DNA of 64,000 nt from CAZMSQ01 sp964569025 (GCA_964569025.1 CAZMSQ010000002.1:61691-125690), one strand, 5' to 3'. Positions 44,129-53,441 are shown, numbered from the stretch's first letter. Notes: generated by a model not told the origin, from the letters alone. Numbers and translations: made by a program.

Positions 44129-45619
44129 TTATTGAGGGTCAGCTGTTGCTGAGTATGTTTGTCCGTCATAGGACAGGGTAATGGTGTATGTCCCTGCTGC
44201 AGGGAGTGTAAGATTTGCACCATCTGCTGTTAAGTTGCTAAGGTCACCACCGAGGTTGTAATCCCATGCACCACCCGCACGGATCTTCCACTCACCGTCG
44301 GTAAAGTCACCAGTGTAGGAGTAGGTAGTGATTCCAGCATCAAAGCCGTCGGCATTGAGGGGGGTGTCAGTATCCCAACTCATTGATGGCGAGCCGACAC
44401 CAATCAGGCCCCAGCCACCGCTGACCATAGAAGCACTCCAAGTAGCACCTTCATCAGCAGTGCTGACAGTCAGGTAATACGCTCCTGCTCCCGGAGCAGC
44501 AATGTTTGCGCCGCCGAGGTCAAGAGAAACGACAGAACCATCAGCTGTAAGCGCACCACCAAGATTGAAATCCCATGAATCATTGGTACGAAGCTTGAAT
44601 TCTCCGGTTTCGGCAAAAGTCACAACGCCAAGCCATGTGTGGGCACCATTGATGACTCCTTTGTAATAGAGGTTGCGGTCGGCATCCCATCCGTTGGCAG
44701 TGGCATCACCAATGACTCCAAACTGGAAATCGTTTGGATCGAAAGTGACAACGGGTGCATCACCAGTCCTTGTCATTGTCAGTGAAAATCCATTTCTCGG
44801 ATCCCAGTTGAGCTCAGCGTCAAAAGTACCCTCTTCGAGTGGGCCACCGGTTCCAGGTGCAGAGATTTGCATATTTGCACCGTCGTTTCCAGTCAGCAGA
44901 TTCTCTGGTGTGCCTCCGAAATTGGTGAAAAACTGGTAGCCGTTGGCAGGATCGAAACCCAGGTTCGGATCAACGCGACGGTCCAGATTCCAGCGGCAGT
45001 TGAAACGCACCTTGAACTCTCCCTGACGCATCACCAGACCAGATGCAGTCCAGCTTCCGCCACTGGCATCCGCTGAACCTGGCAGTGGGGTGTCAGCACC
45101 CCATCCATTTTCTGTGGCACTGCCGATGAGGCTTGGTGCCTCAATCTTGTACATTATCATCTCGTTTGTCATCTGATCATAGGTCACTCTGTACAGGCCG
45201 TTCGCTCCTACGGAAATGGCTGGACCACCCTCGGCAGTCGTGACAACGGTGTAGGTATTATAGTCGCAGCCAGAGCCTGAGTCCATTTCCTCAGATGCAG
45301 TGCCTCCTACAGTTGTGACCACCTCCTTGTCCGTTACTTGAACAAGATTGTATGATCCCGCCGAGAGGTAGATGTAGCCTCCAAAAAAGCCTGAGCGGGC
45401 TTGGCTTGTGAAGCCATCATCTTCCACAGTCTCAGCTGCCAGAATGGCCGTAGAAGCAGGATCTGCTCCAGTAGCAGCCAGATACCAGCCATTCCCAACA
45501 TTGATACCCCCTTCTCCCGGATCAATGACGATGTCATCATCTTCTTTACAAGATCCAAGGACCAGCAATCCGCCGAAAAGCAGGAGGACTCCGAGTTTTT
45601 CAATAAGTGTTCTTCTCAT
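44129..45619 (-). CDS. SusE/SusF-type starch-binding outer membrane lipoprotein
   Basis: 496 residues with a lipobox LVLGSC (signal MRRTLIEKLGVLLLFGG). After an acidic N-terminal linker (KEDDDIVIDPGEGG) and an N-terminal domain there are three CBM-like repeats: LIGSATENGWGADTPL, VIGDATANGWDADRNL and LIGVGSPSMSWDTDTPL, each with WKIR/FKLR/FKVR-type strands and a DxNLGG loop. This matches SusF/SusE surface starch-binding proteins. Unusually, it is encoded before SusC rather than after SusD. A promoter with both -33 and -7 elements lies 90-120 bases upstream. Confidence 0.88.
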   Translation of the reverse strand: MRRTLIEKLGVLLLFGGLLVLGSCKEDDDIVIDPGEGGINVGNGWYLAATGADPASTAILAAETVEDDGFTSQARSGFFGGYIYLSAGSYNLVQVTDKEVVTTVGGTASEEMDSGSGCDYNTYTVVTTAEGGPAISVGANGLYRVTYDQMTNEMIMYKIEAPSLIGSATENGWGADTPLPGSADASGGSWTASGLVMRQGEFKVRFNCRWNLDRRVDPNLGFDPANGYQFFTNFGGTPENLLTGNDGANMQISAPGTGGPLEEGTFDAELNWDPRNGFSLTMTRTGDAPVVTFDPNDFQFGVIGDATANGWDADRNLYYKGVINGAHTWLGVVTFAETGEFKLRTNDSWDFNLGGALTADGSVVSLDLGGANIAAPGAGAYYLTVSTADEGATWSASMVSGGWGLIGVGSPSMSWDTDTPLNADGFDAGITTYSYTGDFTDGEWKIRAGGAWDYNLGGDLSNLTADGANLTLPAAGTYTITLSYDGQTYSATADPQ

Positions 45620-45710
45620 TGTGATTGAAATTTAGAATGAAAAAATAAAATCAAAGATTCTTTAAGAACAGGGTGTGTCTGTTATTCAGACGATTATTTG
45701 TCAGAGACAA

Positions 45711-45739
45711 CAAAGATACAAACTCTTTCAAAAGTTCAA
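45711..45739 (-). promoter_or_regulatory. Promoter of the SusE/F-SusC-SusD unit
   Basis: Minus-strand TTG (45739-45737), 18 bases, then TATCTTTG (45718-45711), a perfect TAnnTTTG -7 box. Transcription would start near 45704, leaving a leader of about 85 bases before the SusE/F ATG. This separates the transport genes from the enzyme genes upstream. Confidence 0.6.
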
Positions 45740-45797
45740 GTTTTCGGACAAAAGTATATTTCTTTCTTCATCAACATTTTAAAGTCAATACTGGAAT

Positions 45798-46802
45798 TTA
45801 TTCCCGCATTCTTTCGGTATCCGGCATTGGCTTAGTCAACGAATCGGCTTGAAAGGTGTTATTCGGGACATTTTTCGCATTCTCATTCCCTATCAACCAT
45901 ACGAGTGGCAGATGAAGGCGCTGGTTCCAAAATCGCTCATTGTGACCGTGGCCATCAAACACGAGGCTCTGAAAAAGCTCTCCCGACTGGTAACCAGCTG
46001 ACCGGAGGATGCTGTCTGCTTTGAGCTGCCAGGTGGCGTAGAGGGCATCAAGCTCTTTAGTTCCATGGTCAAAATACCAGCGCTTGCCCAGAGGGACATG
46101 TGCCGTCAGATAATCGAGAATTGCTTCAGATGCCCCAGGGGTGCTGGCATCTAAAGCCACCGGCCAATGGGTCGACAGGCACATGGCCCCCCCGAAAATT
46201 TCAGGGTATTCACACAAGGCATACATGGAAATCAGGCCTCCCATGCTTGACCCACCTACAAATGTGTGGTCAACACCCGGAAGGGTGCGGTACTTGCCGT
46301 CAATAACTGGCTTTAGTTCATGGACAATGACCCTAAGGAAGGAATCAGAATAAACCGACCTGGAAAATCTGTTGCCAAGTGCCTCCTGAATACCCTTAGG
46401 AAAGGCCAGAACAGGCTTTTGTGGCATGTATTCCGGGAAACGATCCTGTCCGGCATGGTGGATGCCAACTACGATGACCTCCCGGATTGATTCTTCTCTG
46501 GATAGACTGTCCAGAACCTCGTCCAGCCCCCAGCCCGGGCCACCATATGCCAACTCAGATGCGAAGAGATTTTGGCCATCCATCATATACAGAACCGGAA
46601 ACTGTCTGTCAGTGGCTGAATAATATGAGGGGGGAAGAAATACCTCAATCTGGCGGTCCTGAAGAAAGGAAGAACTGCGAAGGGTGTCTGTTATGCGTCT
46701 TGATGATTCTTCTCCGGAGTCAGAACTCCCATGAGGCGGTGCCTGTTGGCAACTGATCAGGAAAAGAAGGGACACGAATATGATGAATGAAATTCGCATC
46801 AA
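45798..46802 (-). CDS. Alpha/beta-hydrolase (PF00756 esterase) lipoprotein
   Basis: 334 residues; the signal MMRISFIIFVSLLFLISC gives an N-terminal Cys. The esterase-D fold is seen in RQIEVFLPPSYYSATDRQFPVLYMMDGQNLF, the nucleophile elbow FVGGSSMGGLISMYAL (GxSxG) and a late histidine in VFDGHGHNERFW. It probably removes acyl groups from carbohydrate or a related ester. It starts 5 bases after the upstream GH13 stop, so it is co-transcribed with the amylases, and its product likely works in the same glycan pathway. A 178-base spacer with a promoter separates it from SusE/F. Confidence 0.87.
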   Translation of the reverse strand: MMRISFIIFVSLLFLISCQQAPPHGSSDSGEESSRRITDTLRSSSFLQDRQIEVFLPPSYYSATDRQFPVLYMMDGQNLFASELAYGGPGWGLDEVLDSLSREESIREVIVVGIHHAGQDRFPEYMPQKPVLAFPKGIQEALGNRFSRSVYSDSFLRVIVHELKPVIDGKYRTLPGVDHTFVGGSSMGGLISMYALCEYPEIFGGAMCLSTHWPVALDASTPGASEAILDYLTAHVPLGKRWYFDHGTKELDALYATWQLKADSILRSAGYQSGELFQSLVFDGHGHNERFWNQRLHLPLVWLIGNENAKNVPNNTFQADSLTKPMPDTERMRE

Positions 46803-46807
46803 TCTGG

Positions 46808-48655
46808 TTATTCGATTTCAAGAATGAGAGCACTTCGGGCAGGAGCAACGAGGGAAGAGGAAAAATCCATACGTGATTGCGTCAGGACGTTTATTCCGCT
46901 GCGCCTTTCGTTCAATACTTCTTCAAAGCGAGAAGGATCAAGGGTTGCATCCTGGTCCGATTTGTTGAGGACAACCATGACGGTTTCGTCATTGTCAGCT
47001 CTGCGGAAGTAGACGTAGGTGCCTTGTTCCGGATTCCAGTGAATCAGTTTGCCATGATGGATGGCCTTGCTGGATTTCCGCCAATTCAACAGTGTTTTTA
47101 CGAAGTGCTGCATGTCAGCTTGTTCAGCCGTGAGCCTCTTTCCTGTAAAAGCATTGGTGGCATCTCCGGACCAACCGCCGGGAAAGTCGCTCCTGATGAT
47201 GCCATGGTCGGTATTATCAGGGACTCCCATCAGGATTTCAGTACCGTAATACACTTGCGGGATGCCTCGCGCGGTCAATACGAACGCAAGGGCGATTTTG
47301 GTGAGATCGGCATCTTCGTCAAGTTGGGTATAGATGCGGCTCATGTCGTGATTGTCAGCGAAGATGACCAGATTGTCAGGATTGGGGTAGAGAAAATCTT
47401 GTGCAAGCATTTCATACAGCGTCATCCAACCGGAGTTCCAGGACTCTTCAGATCTAAGGGATTGAACGAGGGCTGTTTGAACCGGGAAATCCATGAGGCT
47501 TCCGAGTGACGTCGAGTAGCCATCGGGGTTTGATTTGTCCCGTTGCCAATAGGATACAACGGAGGGTTGGGTATACCATTCTTCACCCACAATTGATAAC
47601 TCCGGATATTCGGTCATAATGGCGTTTGTCCAGGCGGCCATGAATTCCTTTTCAGGGTACGACCATGTATCCATTCGGATACCTGCTGCCCCGAGGTATT
47701 CCACCCACCAAATGCTGTTCTGTATCAGATAACGACTCAGGTGAGCATTTCGCTGATTGAGATCTGGCATCGAGGGCACAAACCACCCGTCTGAGAATCT
47801 TTTTCGGTCTGCCAAAGCTGCATGGGGATCTTGGAGAGTGGTGCGGCGGTGGTTGGTTTCGGTGTATTCAGGCCACTGATTGATCCAGTCGGCGAATGGC
47901 AGGTTATCCATCCACCAATGATTGGACCCGCAATGATTCATGACCTGATCGAGAATGAGTTTCATGCCGCGATCTCGCAGTGAGTCGGCTAAATCCCGGT
48001 AAACAGCATTCGACCCGTATCGGGGGTCGACACGATAAAAATCGGTGATGGCATACCCATGGTAGGAGTGGGTTGACATATTGTTTTCGAGGACCGGGTT
48101 CAGCCAGAGCGCTGTATAGCCGAGATTGTCAAGGTAATCCAGATGTTGTATGATACCAGCCAGGTCACCGCCATGACGACCTCCCTTTGTGGTCCTGTCT
48201 GGTCCTTCGAGCATCTCCCTACTCCCATCATTCGTCGGGTCACCATTGGCAAAGCGGTCGGGGGTAATCAGACACATGACATCAGAGGGCCGAAAGCCTT
48301 CGAGTGACTCCGGTGCAAACCTGCGCTGGAGGAGTGGAAACGGGGTCTGGTTGACCACCTCTCCGTTTTTCATCCAGCTGATGGGTATCTGCCCCGGGTT
48401 CGCATCTTTTGAAATGGCGATTTCCACAAATAAATAGTCCGGATGATCTGCCGGACTCACCCTTCGAAGTGAAACTCCCGGATATTCTATTTGAGGAAAC
48501 AGGCTCCCGGCATTCTCTCCATACACCATCAACTCAATAGTGGAGTGGTGCATCCCGGTCCACCAGTTGGGGGGTTCAACCCGGAGTGTCGGAGACTGGC
48601 TCAGCGAAAGTTGTGTGAATAAGAAACTCAGAAAAACGGTCAGGATCTGGCGCAT
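46808..48655 (-). CDS. GH13 alpha-amylase family enzyme, cyclomaltodextrinase/neopullulanase-like
   Basis: 615 residues with a signal peptide (MRQILTVFLSFLFTQLSLS) and periplasmic SusA-like architecture. An N-terminal cyclomaltodextrinase-N domain (RVEPPNWWTGMHHSTIELMVYG) is followed by the GH13 barrel with conserved regions DQVMNHCGSNH, GIRMDTWSY (nucleophile Asp), IVGEEWY (acid/base Glu) and FADNHD, then a C-terminal domain (about 520-615). It should hydrolyse imported maltodextrins, cyclodextrins or pullulan. It lies 21 bases after the secreted GH13 gene and 5 bases before the esterase gene. Confidence 0.94.
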   Translation of the reverse strand: MRQILTVFLSFLFTQLSLSQSPTLRVEPPNWWTGMHHSTIELMVYGENAGSLFPQIEYPGVSLRRVSPADHPDYLFVEIAISKDANPGQIPISWMKNGEVVNQTPFPLLQRRFAPESLEGFRPSDVMCLITPDRFANGDPTNDGSREMLEGPDRTTKGGRHGGDLAGIIQHLDYLDNLGYTALWLNPVLENNMSTHSYHGYAITDFYRVDPRYGSNAVYRDLADSLRDRGMKLILDQVMNHCGSNHWWMDNLPFADWINQWPEYTETNHRRTTLQDPHAALADRKRFSDGWFVPSMPDLNQRNAHLSRYLIQNSIWWVEYLGAAGIRMDTWSYPEKEFMAAWTNAIMTEYPELSIVGEEWYTQPSVVSYWQRDKSNPDGYSTSLGSLMDFPVQTALVQSLRSEESWNSGWMTLYEMLAQDFLYPNPDNLVIFADNHDMSRIYTQLDEDADLTKIALAFVLTARGIPQVYYGTEILMGVPDNTDHGIIRSDFPGGWSGDATNAFTGKRLTAEQADMQHFVKTLLNWRKSSKAIHHGKLIHWNPEQGTYVYFRRADNDETVMVVLNKSDQDATLDPSRFEEVLNERRSGINVLTQSRMDFSSSLVAPARSALILEIE

Positions 48656-48676
48656 GGAAGACTGAATAAGCGGGTT

Positions 48677-51532
48677 TTAGTAAAGAAGAATGGGTTCGGA
48701 CAAGAGGGCGCCATCTACCCGGATATGGACAATGTATATCCCGGGTGTCAAATGCGCTGGCAGTTGAAGGTGGTGGGAAAATGTACCATTGGGAAGGTTC
48801 CCAAAATTTTTGGAAAAGAGTTGTCTGCCGGTTTGATCGAACACATCCAGGCTGACCACAGCCGGAGTAATAAGGTCAAGCTCTACGGTCAAGGGGGCAT
48901 CGGTCGGGTTGGGGAAGATGCGAAAACCCTGAACCTGGGCAGGAAGCTGTGAAATGGAAGTCACCACATCAGCTTGGCCAATAAACTGGTCGGTGTACAG
49001 GCGATATTCTCCGGCTTGGAAGAAAAGGGGAACGGTGGTACCATCAACAGTCAGGCTGTCACCAGAGTAGTACTCATACCAAGTGCCAGCATGCTGAAAA
49101 TCGACGAAAAGCGGCGTTGACGTCATCCCGAAGTTCCCAATAATATTGACGTTCATATCGGGTGAATTCAGTTGGATTTGCTTCCAGTTCGGCTGGTTGA
49201 CATCGAGCTCGAAATCATCTGTGTGGAATACCTCGTAAGAGTTGCGCAATTCATTAAGCGCACTAAATACCTTGAAAAGCCGCATTCTCCTTTCGTCGAG
49301 CAGATAATCCCATCTGACGGGCTTTGGCGAGAGTTTGCAGCCTGTATTTGTAAGGTCAACGGTCCCATCCGGGCAGGTGAAGATGGAGTAATCATAGCCA
49401 TACTCTCCGAATTGCCAGATCATTTTCGGCCCGGGAATGGTCAGAAAGAAATTGGCTGCCAACTCCTGACGTTGAAGGGCTGTTGTCAAATCCTTGACCG
49501 AATAGCCCGGGCCGCTGTTTCCATAGGTCAGATTTTTGAACATGAGGCGTTCTTCATCATGACTTTCCATGTATCCGACCAGATGCGGTTTGGTCCACCC
49601 TCTTGACTGATGGGACACGGCAGAAAAATTGGATGAGGGATAGCCCATGGTAGCCTCGTTGTAATTGTAATTGCTGTTTCCCCACAGTAAAAATCCGTAA
49701 TCAGAGAGCACCTTTTCTTCTGAATTGGCGGCAAAGTGCTCGAGAATCATGTAGACCGTAGAGTCAACTGCCCAGACGGCATCTCCATAGTCTTTCAGAA
49801 TGGCGATGCGCGAACCATCATAAGCACCAGCATCAAACGGGCCATTCAGGTTTTGGGTAAATCCCTTTGAGAGATCCACACGGAATCCGTCAATTCGGTA
49901 TTCTTCGACCCAATATTTCAATATTTTTTTGACGTACTCCTTCGTGGGCTGTGCTTCGTGGTTGAAGTCAAAAAAGACATTGAACGCGTGTGTGGCCTGC
50001 TGATTAAGCCATGGATTTCCAGCAGCTGGCCTGAACTGTGCTTGGTTCCAATAGAGTTTACAGAGCGGGTTGCGCTCGTGGGCATGGTTAAAGACCACAT
50101 CAAGAATTACTGCGATGCCCCGCTCATGGCAGGCATCCACAAAGGTTTTGAATGCATCAGGCGTGCCGTAATATTTATCGAGCGCCATATGGAAGGTGGG
50201 GTCGTAGCCCCAGGAGAGGTTGGCATTAAACTCGTTTACAGGCATCAGTTCGATGGCGTTGACTCCCAGTCTCTCCAGATAATCGAGAGAGTCAGTGAGT
50301 GTTTGGTAGGTTCTGACTTCGCCAAAGTCTCGGATGAGCAGTTCGTAAACTACCAACCGTTCTTTTGCTGGCCGTTGGTAGTTTTGTGCCTGCCAGTTGA
50401 AAGACTCCTTGCCGGGCTGAATCAGACTGACATAGTCGGTGGTTTGACCCACGGGGTATGGGTGAAGATTCGGAAAATGAGAATTGGGGATCCCACCGTC
50501 ATGGCGATCGTCAAGGACCAGCTCGGAATATGGGTCGGCAGTTCGGATTTCACCATCGACCCAGTACTGAAATGCATAGGTCTGGCCGGGAGTCAGCCCA
50601 GTGATGTCAAGCCACCAGATTCGTCCTTCCGGCTGGCGGTTCATAAAGTACTCTGGAGTTGGTGTCCAGTCATTGAAATCTCCCAGCACATATACATACT
50701 GCTTCTGGGGTGCAAAAAGAGCCAGTCTGACCGTCGAGTCATTCAGGTAAGTGATGCCGGGCTCGGTACCGGAGGGTGGTGGCAGAATGGTGAGTGCCGG
50801 GTTGATGATGTAGGTAAATGTGTCGGCGATGACCTGCCCTTGCGCCTCTGCAGAAAAGATAACCTCATGAAAGCCTCCGGAAGTGACCTCAAGGGTGTAG
50901 TCAAGATTCTGCCCGAAGGTTTGTGTCAGAATCTGACCGTTGTCAGTGAGCGTGAGTGTAGACGGCAAAGATGCTGCTCCGGAGACCGGAATCTGTTGCC
51001 CTGTTTGGGTTATGATTGCCTTCTGAGTTGGCTCAAAAAGAGTGGCAAATAATTGATTGGAAGATGGATAGACATCGATGAAGATATCTCCATTCCCTTC
51101 CGTTTTCCCCTCCTTGCTCCCATCTGTATTCCGAAACACAAACCCAAGCTCTGTCACCTCAACAGAGGGTGGGATGGTAACCCCGTCGTTATTATTGTCT
51201 GCATACCACTCCAGAAGGGTTGGTCCAAGGGTAAGTTCATACAAATCAGAATTCCCAATCCGGGTCATGACAGTTCGTCCATCTGCAGTCCCCCAATTTC
51301 CCACCACATATTGCCAGTTGCCTGACCCACCTTGCTGTGTAATCAGTCCGGTATGGGCATACACATCAGTCCCGGGGGGCAGATCCACCAGCCCGCCACT
51401 TCCTTTGGAGGCATCATAGGTGATGGTCAGCGCCTGGTCTGCTCGTGGGAATATTGGCTCAGTACTGATAATCTGGGCGTTGGTTGTCCCATAATAAAGA
51501 AGTACAGTCAATGAAAGCAACAGTGTCTTCAT
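48677..51532 (-). CDS. Secreted GH13 alpha-amylase with CBM48-like domain and T9SS type A tail
   Basis: 951 residues. Signal peptide MKTLLLSLTVLLYYGTTNAQ. Two N-terminal beta-sandwich regions (about 20-250) include a starch-binding-like module. An isoamylase-N/CBM48 domain follows (RLALFAPQKQYVYVLGDFNDW, about 270-350), then the GH13 barrel with DVVFNHAHERN, FRVDLSKGF (nucleophile Asp), MILEHFA (acid Glu) and MESHDEER. The last 75 residues are a Por secretion tail (FRIFPNPTDAPLTVEL ... GIYIVHI), marking cell-surface delivery by the type 9 system. It probably makes the first cuts in extracellular starch. It is first in the enzyme operon, with a -7 box 46 bases upstream. Confidence 0.94.
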   Translation of the reverse strand: MKTLLLSLTVLLYYGTTNAQIISTEPIFPRADQALTITYDASKGSGGLVDLPPGTDVYAHTGLITQQGGSGNWQYVVGNWGTADGRTVMTRIGNSDLYELTLGPTLLEWYADNNNDGVTIPPSVEVTELGFVFRNTDGSKEGKTEGNGDIFIDVYPSSNQLFATLFEPTQKAIITQTGQQIPVSGAASLPSTLTLTDNGQILTQTFGQNLDYTLEVTSGGFHEVIFSAEAQGQVIADTFTYIINPALTILPPPSGTEPGITYLNDSTVRLALFAPQKQYVYVLGDFNDWTPTPEYFMNRQPEGRIWWLDITGLTPGQTYAFQYWVDGEIRTADPYSELVLDDRHDGGIPNSHFPNLHPYPVGQTTDYVSLIQPGKESFNWQAQNYQRPAKERLVVYELLIRDFGEVRTYQTLTDSLDYLERLGVNAIELMPVNEFNANLSWGYDPTFHMALDKYYGTPDAFKTFVDACHERGIAVILDVVFNHAHERNPLCKLYWNQAQFRPAAGNPWLNQQATHAFNVFFDFNHEAQPTKEYVKKILKYWVEEYRIDGFRVDLSKGFTQNLNGPFDAGAYDGSRIAILKDYGDAVWAVDSTVYMILEHFAANSEEKVLSDYGFLLWGNSNYNYNEATMGYPSSNFSAVSHQSRGWTKPHLVGYMESHDEERLMFKNLTYGNSGPGYSVKDLTTALQRQELAANFFLTIPGPKMIWQFGEYGYDYSIFTCPDGTVDLTNTGCKLSPKPVRWDYLLDERRMRLFKVFSALNELRNSYEVFHTDDFELDVNQPNWKQIQLNSPDMNVNIIGNFGMTSTPLFVDFQHAGTWYEYYSGDSLTVDGTTVPLFFQAGEYRLYTDQFIGQADVVTSISQLPAQVQGFRIFPNPTDAPLTVELDLITPAVVSLDVFDQTGRQLFSKNFGNLPNGTFSHHLQLPAHLTPGIYIVHIRVDGALLSEPILLY

Positions 51533-51577
51533 CTTGCTCGATTATTATTTACAAGAGGTGTGGGAAAGTGGATACTT

Positions 51578-51585
51578 CAAAAATA
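51578..51585 (-). promoter_or_regulatory. Candidate -7 box of the amylase operon
   Basis: Reads TATTTTTG on the minus strand, a perfect TAnnTTTG, giving a leader of about 40 bases for the secreted GH13 gene. No TTG is found at the ideal distance. Confidence 0.4.
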
Positions 51586-51657
51586 CGTCCAAAAAGCGGA
51601 ATTTCGGAAAGAAGTTATCGCTGATGTTTTTGTGTATGCAATTTCAGTTGATTTTCT

Positions 51658-51794
51658 GACCCNNNNNNNNNNNNNNNNNNNNNNNNNNNNNNNNNNNNNN
51701 NNNNNNNNNNNNNNNNNNNNNNNNNNNNNNNNNNNNNNNNNNNNNNNNNNNNNNNNNNNNNNCCGTCGGACCGATATAGCGGTCCGACCGGGTC
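51658..51794. repeat. Dispersed palindromic repeat, copy C, interrupted by an assembly gap
   Basis: GACCC at 51658-51662 matches the repeat 5' end; Ns run 51663-51762; then CCGTCGGACCGATATAGC through CCGACCGGGTC (51763-51794) matches the second half-unit and closing arm of copies B and D, with one change (CGATATAG instead of CGCTATAG). If it matches copy D, only about 16 bases are really missing. Confidence 0.85.
51663..51762. other. Assembly gap (100 N) inside repeat copy C
   Basis: Unlike the other two gaps, the flanks are not duplicated. The gap falls exactly within a copy of the dispersed palindrome, where a multi-copy hairpin would break assembly. Confidence 0.9.
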
Positions 51795-51961
51795 GAGGTG
51801 TTGTCAGAGCGAGAGGATTGATGGAGTCTGATGCCTATTTCTTTTCAGAATGGGCTGTATTGGCTGTTTCTATGGGTGTCTGTGCGTGGTGGTGAACCGA
51901 ATTGTTTGGATGAAGGTTATCGATTGTGACATATTTTGTCCACCCAAACGGCTATATTTTT

Positions 51962-52939
51962 GTGGCACAACACGGAACAGATATCACTCAGGCGGCGCGA
52001 CTCCTTCGGGAGGGGCAATTGGTGGCCATACCGACCGAAACGGTATATGGTCTTGCGGGTAATGCCATGGATGAGCAGGCGGTTGGTCGGATTTTTTCGG
52101 TGAAGAACCGCCCTTCGTTTGATCCGTTGATTGTACATGTGGCTTCTGTGGAGCGAATTTTGCCATTGGTCTCTGATTTTCCAGACACGGGCCGCGAGTT
52201 GGCCAGTTTGTATATGCCAGGGCCATTGACACTTCTTTTGCCTAAATCCAGAGTAGTATCGGACTTTGTCACTGCTGGCTCGCAGAGGGTGGCTGTGCGC
52301 ATCCCGCGGCATCCGCTGACCCTTGAGTTGCTGGAAACACTTGATTTTCCGCTGGCCGCTCCGAGTGCAAATCCCTTTGGATACATCAGCCCGACGACTG
52401 CTGCACACGTGGAACGGCAGCTTGGACATGCTCTTCCATATATACTCGATGGCGGATCCTGCGAAGTGGGGATTGAAAGTACAATCATTGGGTGGGGTGA
52501 CTCCGGTCAGGTTGTGGTGTACCGGAAGGGAGGAATGTTGATAGAGGAGATTGAGAATGTGGCGGGTCTGGTGAAGGTGATGCCGCATTCTTCATCAAGA
52601 CCTGATGCCCCGGGGATGCTGGCAAGCCACTACGCTCCTTCTGCCCCTGTACTATTGGGTGATTTAAAGGAACTCGCGAAAGAATATGCCGGACAGAGAA
52701 TTGGGGTCATTTCATTTCGAGAAGGGGTTGATGGTATTCCGGAAGAAAGGCAGGTGATTCTGAGTAAGGTTGGAGACTATGCGGAAGCTGCACGGAGACT
52801 GTTTGCTGGAATGCGTGAGCTCGACGCGCTTGGTCTGGAGGGAATCCTTGCAGAGTTGCTCCCCGAGGAGGGTTTGGGTAGAGCCATCAACGATCGACTC
52901 AGGAGGGCAGCTGCGACTGGAGAAACGACCGAATTCTGA
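51962..52939 (+). CDS. L-threonylcarbamoyladenylate synthase (TsaC/Sua5)
   Basis: Makes threonylcarbamoyl-AMP from threonine, bicarbonate and ATP for t6A37 tRNA modification. The YrdC domain shows LVAIPTETVYGLAGNAMDEQAV, KNRPSFDPLIVHV, PGPLTLLLPKS, VAVRIPRHPLT, LAAPSANPFGYISPTTAAHV and GIESTIIGW. The linker motif RPDAPGMLASHYAP leads to the C-terminal Sua5 domain, so this is the long Sua5 form. I chose the GTG at 51962, since homologues start a few residues before GTDI; an upstream GTG at 51926 would give 12 more residues. It leads a plus-strand run with recX and two further genes. Confidence 0.93.
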   Translation: MAQHGTDITQAARLLREGQLVAIPTETVYGLAGNAMDEQAVGRIFSVKNRPSFDPLIVHVASVERILPLVSDFPDTGRELASLYMPGPLTLLLPKSRVVSDFVTAGSQRVAVRIPRHPLTLELLETLDFPLAAPSANPFGYISPTTAAHVERQLGHALPYILDGGSCEVGIESTIIGWGDSGQVVVYRKGGMLIEEIENVAGLVKVMPHSSSRPDAPGMLASHYAPSAPVLLGDLKELAKEYAGQRIGVISFREGVDGIPEERQVILSKVGDYAEAARRLFAGMRELDALGLEGILAELLPEEGLGRAINDRLRRAAATGETTEF

Positions 52940-52964
52940 AATATCATTCTCACACCGTATTTTG

Positions 52965-53441
52965 ACAAATCGCAAACAAGGCAGGCTGACCAGAGACCAG
53001 GCGCTCTCACGCATGCAAAAGTATTGTGCCTATCAGGATCGGTGTCATGCTGAGGTGAGGCGTAAGCTGATAGACCTTGGTGTGTATGGTGATGACCTCG
53101 AAGGGGTTATCACAGATTTGATTTCCGATAATTTTCTCAATGAAGAACGGTTTGCCCGTTCATTTGCCCGAGGTAAGTTCAGAATGAAGTCCTGGGGGAA
53201 GGTCCGGATTTTAGGCGAGTTGCGAGCCCGGCAGATTTCTGAATATTGCAAACGCAAAGCTCTGGAAGAAATCCCTGATGATGAGTATTTTGCAACAGCA
53301 AACAGGTTGATTCTTCAAAAAATGGGTGCAGAAGCAGAAGAGGACCCTTTTAAACGGAAGGCAAAGGTGGCAGCGTATGCGATTCGGAGAGGGTTTGAGT
53401 CAGATTTGGTTTGGAGGATTTTGAATACACAGGAGGAATGA
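52965..53441 (+). CDS. recX: RecX family regulatory protein
   Basis: 158 residues, modulating RecA filaments. The pattern LTRDQALSRMQKYCAYQDRCHAEVRRKL, then YGDDLEGVITDLISDNFLNEERFARSFARGKF and ILGELRARQIS, is characteristic of Bacteroidota RecX. I infer a TTG start at 52965 because the conserved LTxxxAL helix precedes the first available ATG (53013). It lies 25 bases after tsaC/sua5, and its TGA overlaps the ATG of the next small gene. recA is not in the window. Confidence 0.88.
   Translation, partial: TNRKQGRLTRDQALSRMQKYCAYQDRCHAEVRRKLIDLGVYGDDLEGVITDLISDNFLNEERFARSFARGKFRMKSWGKVRILGELRARQISEYCKRKALEEIPDDEYFATANRLILQKMGAEAEEDPFKRKAKVAAYAIRRGFESDLVWRILNTQEE

Larger units (their letters stand above)
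51533..51961. other. Non-coding divergent spacer with promoter box, gap and repeat
   Basis: This 429-base stretch separates the secreted GH13 gene (minus) from tsaC/sua5 (plus). It holds a minus-strand -7 box (51578-51585), repeat copy C split by the third 100-N gap (51658-51794), and about 165 bases before the next gene with no convincing gene or structure. Confidence 0.8.
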
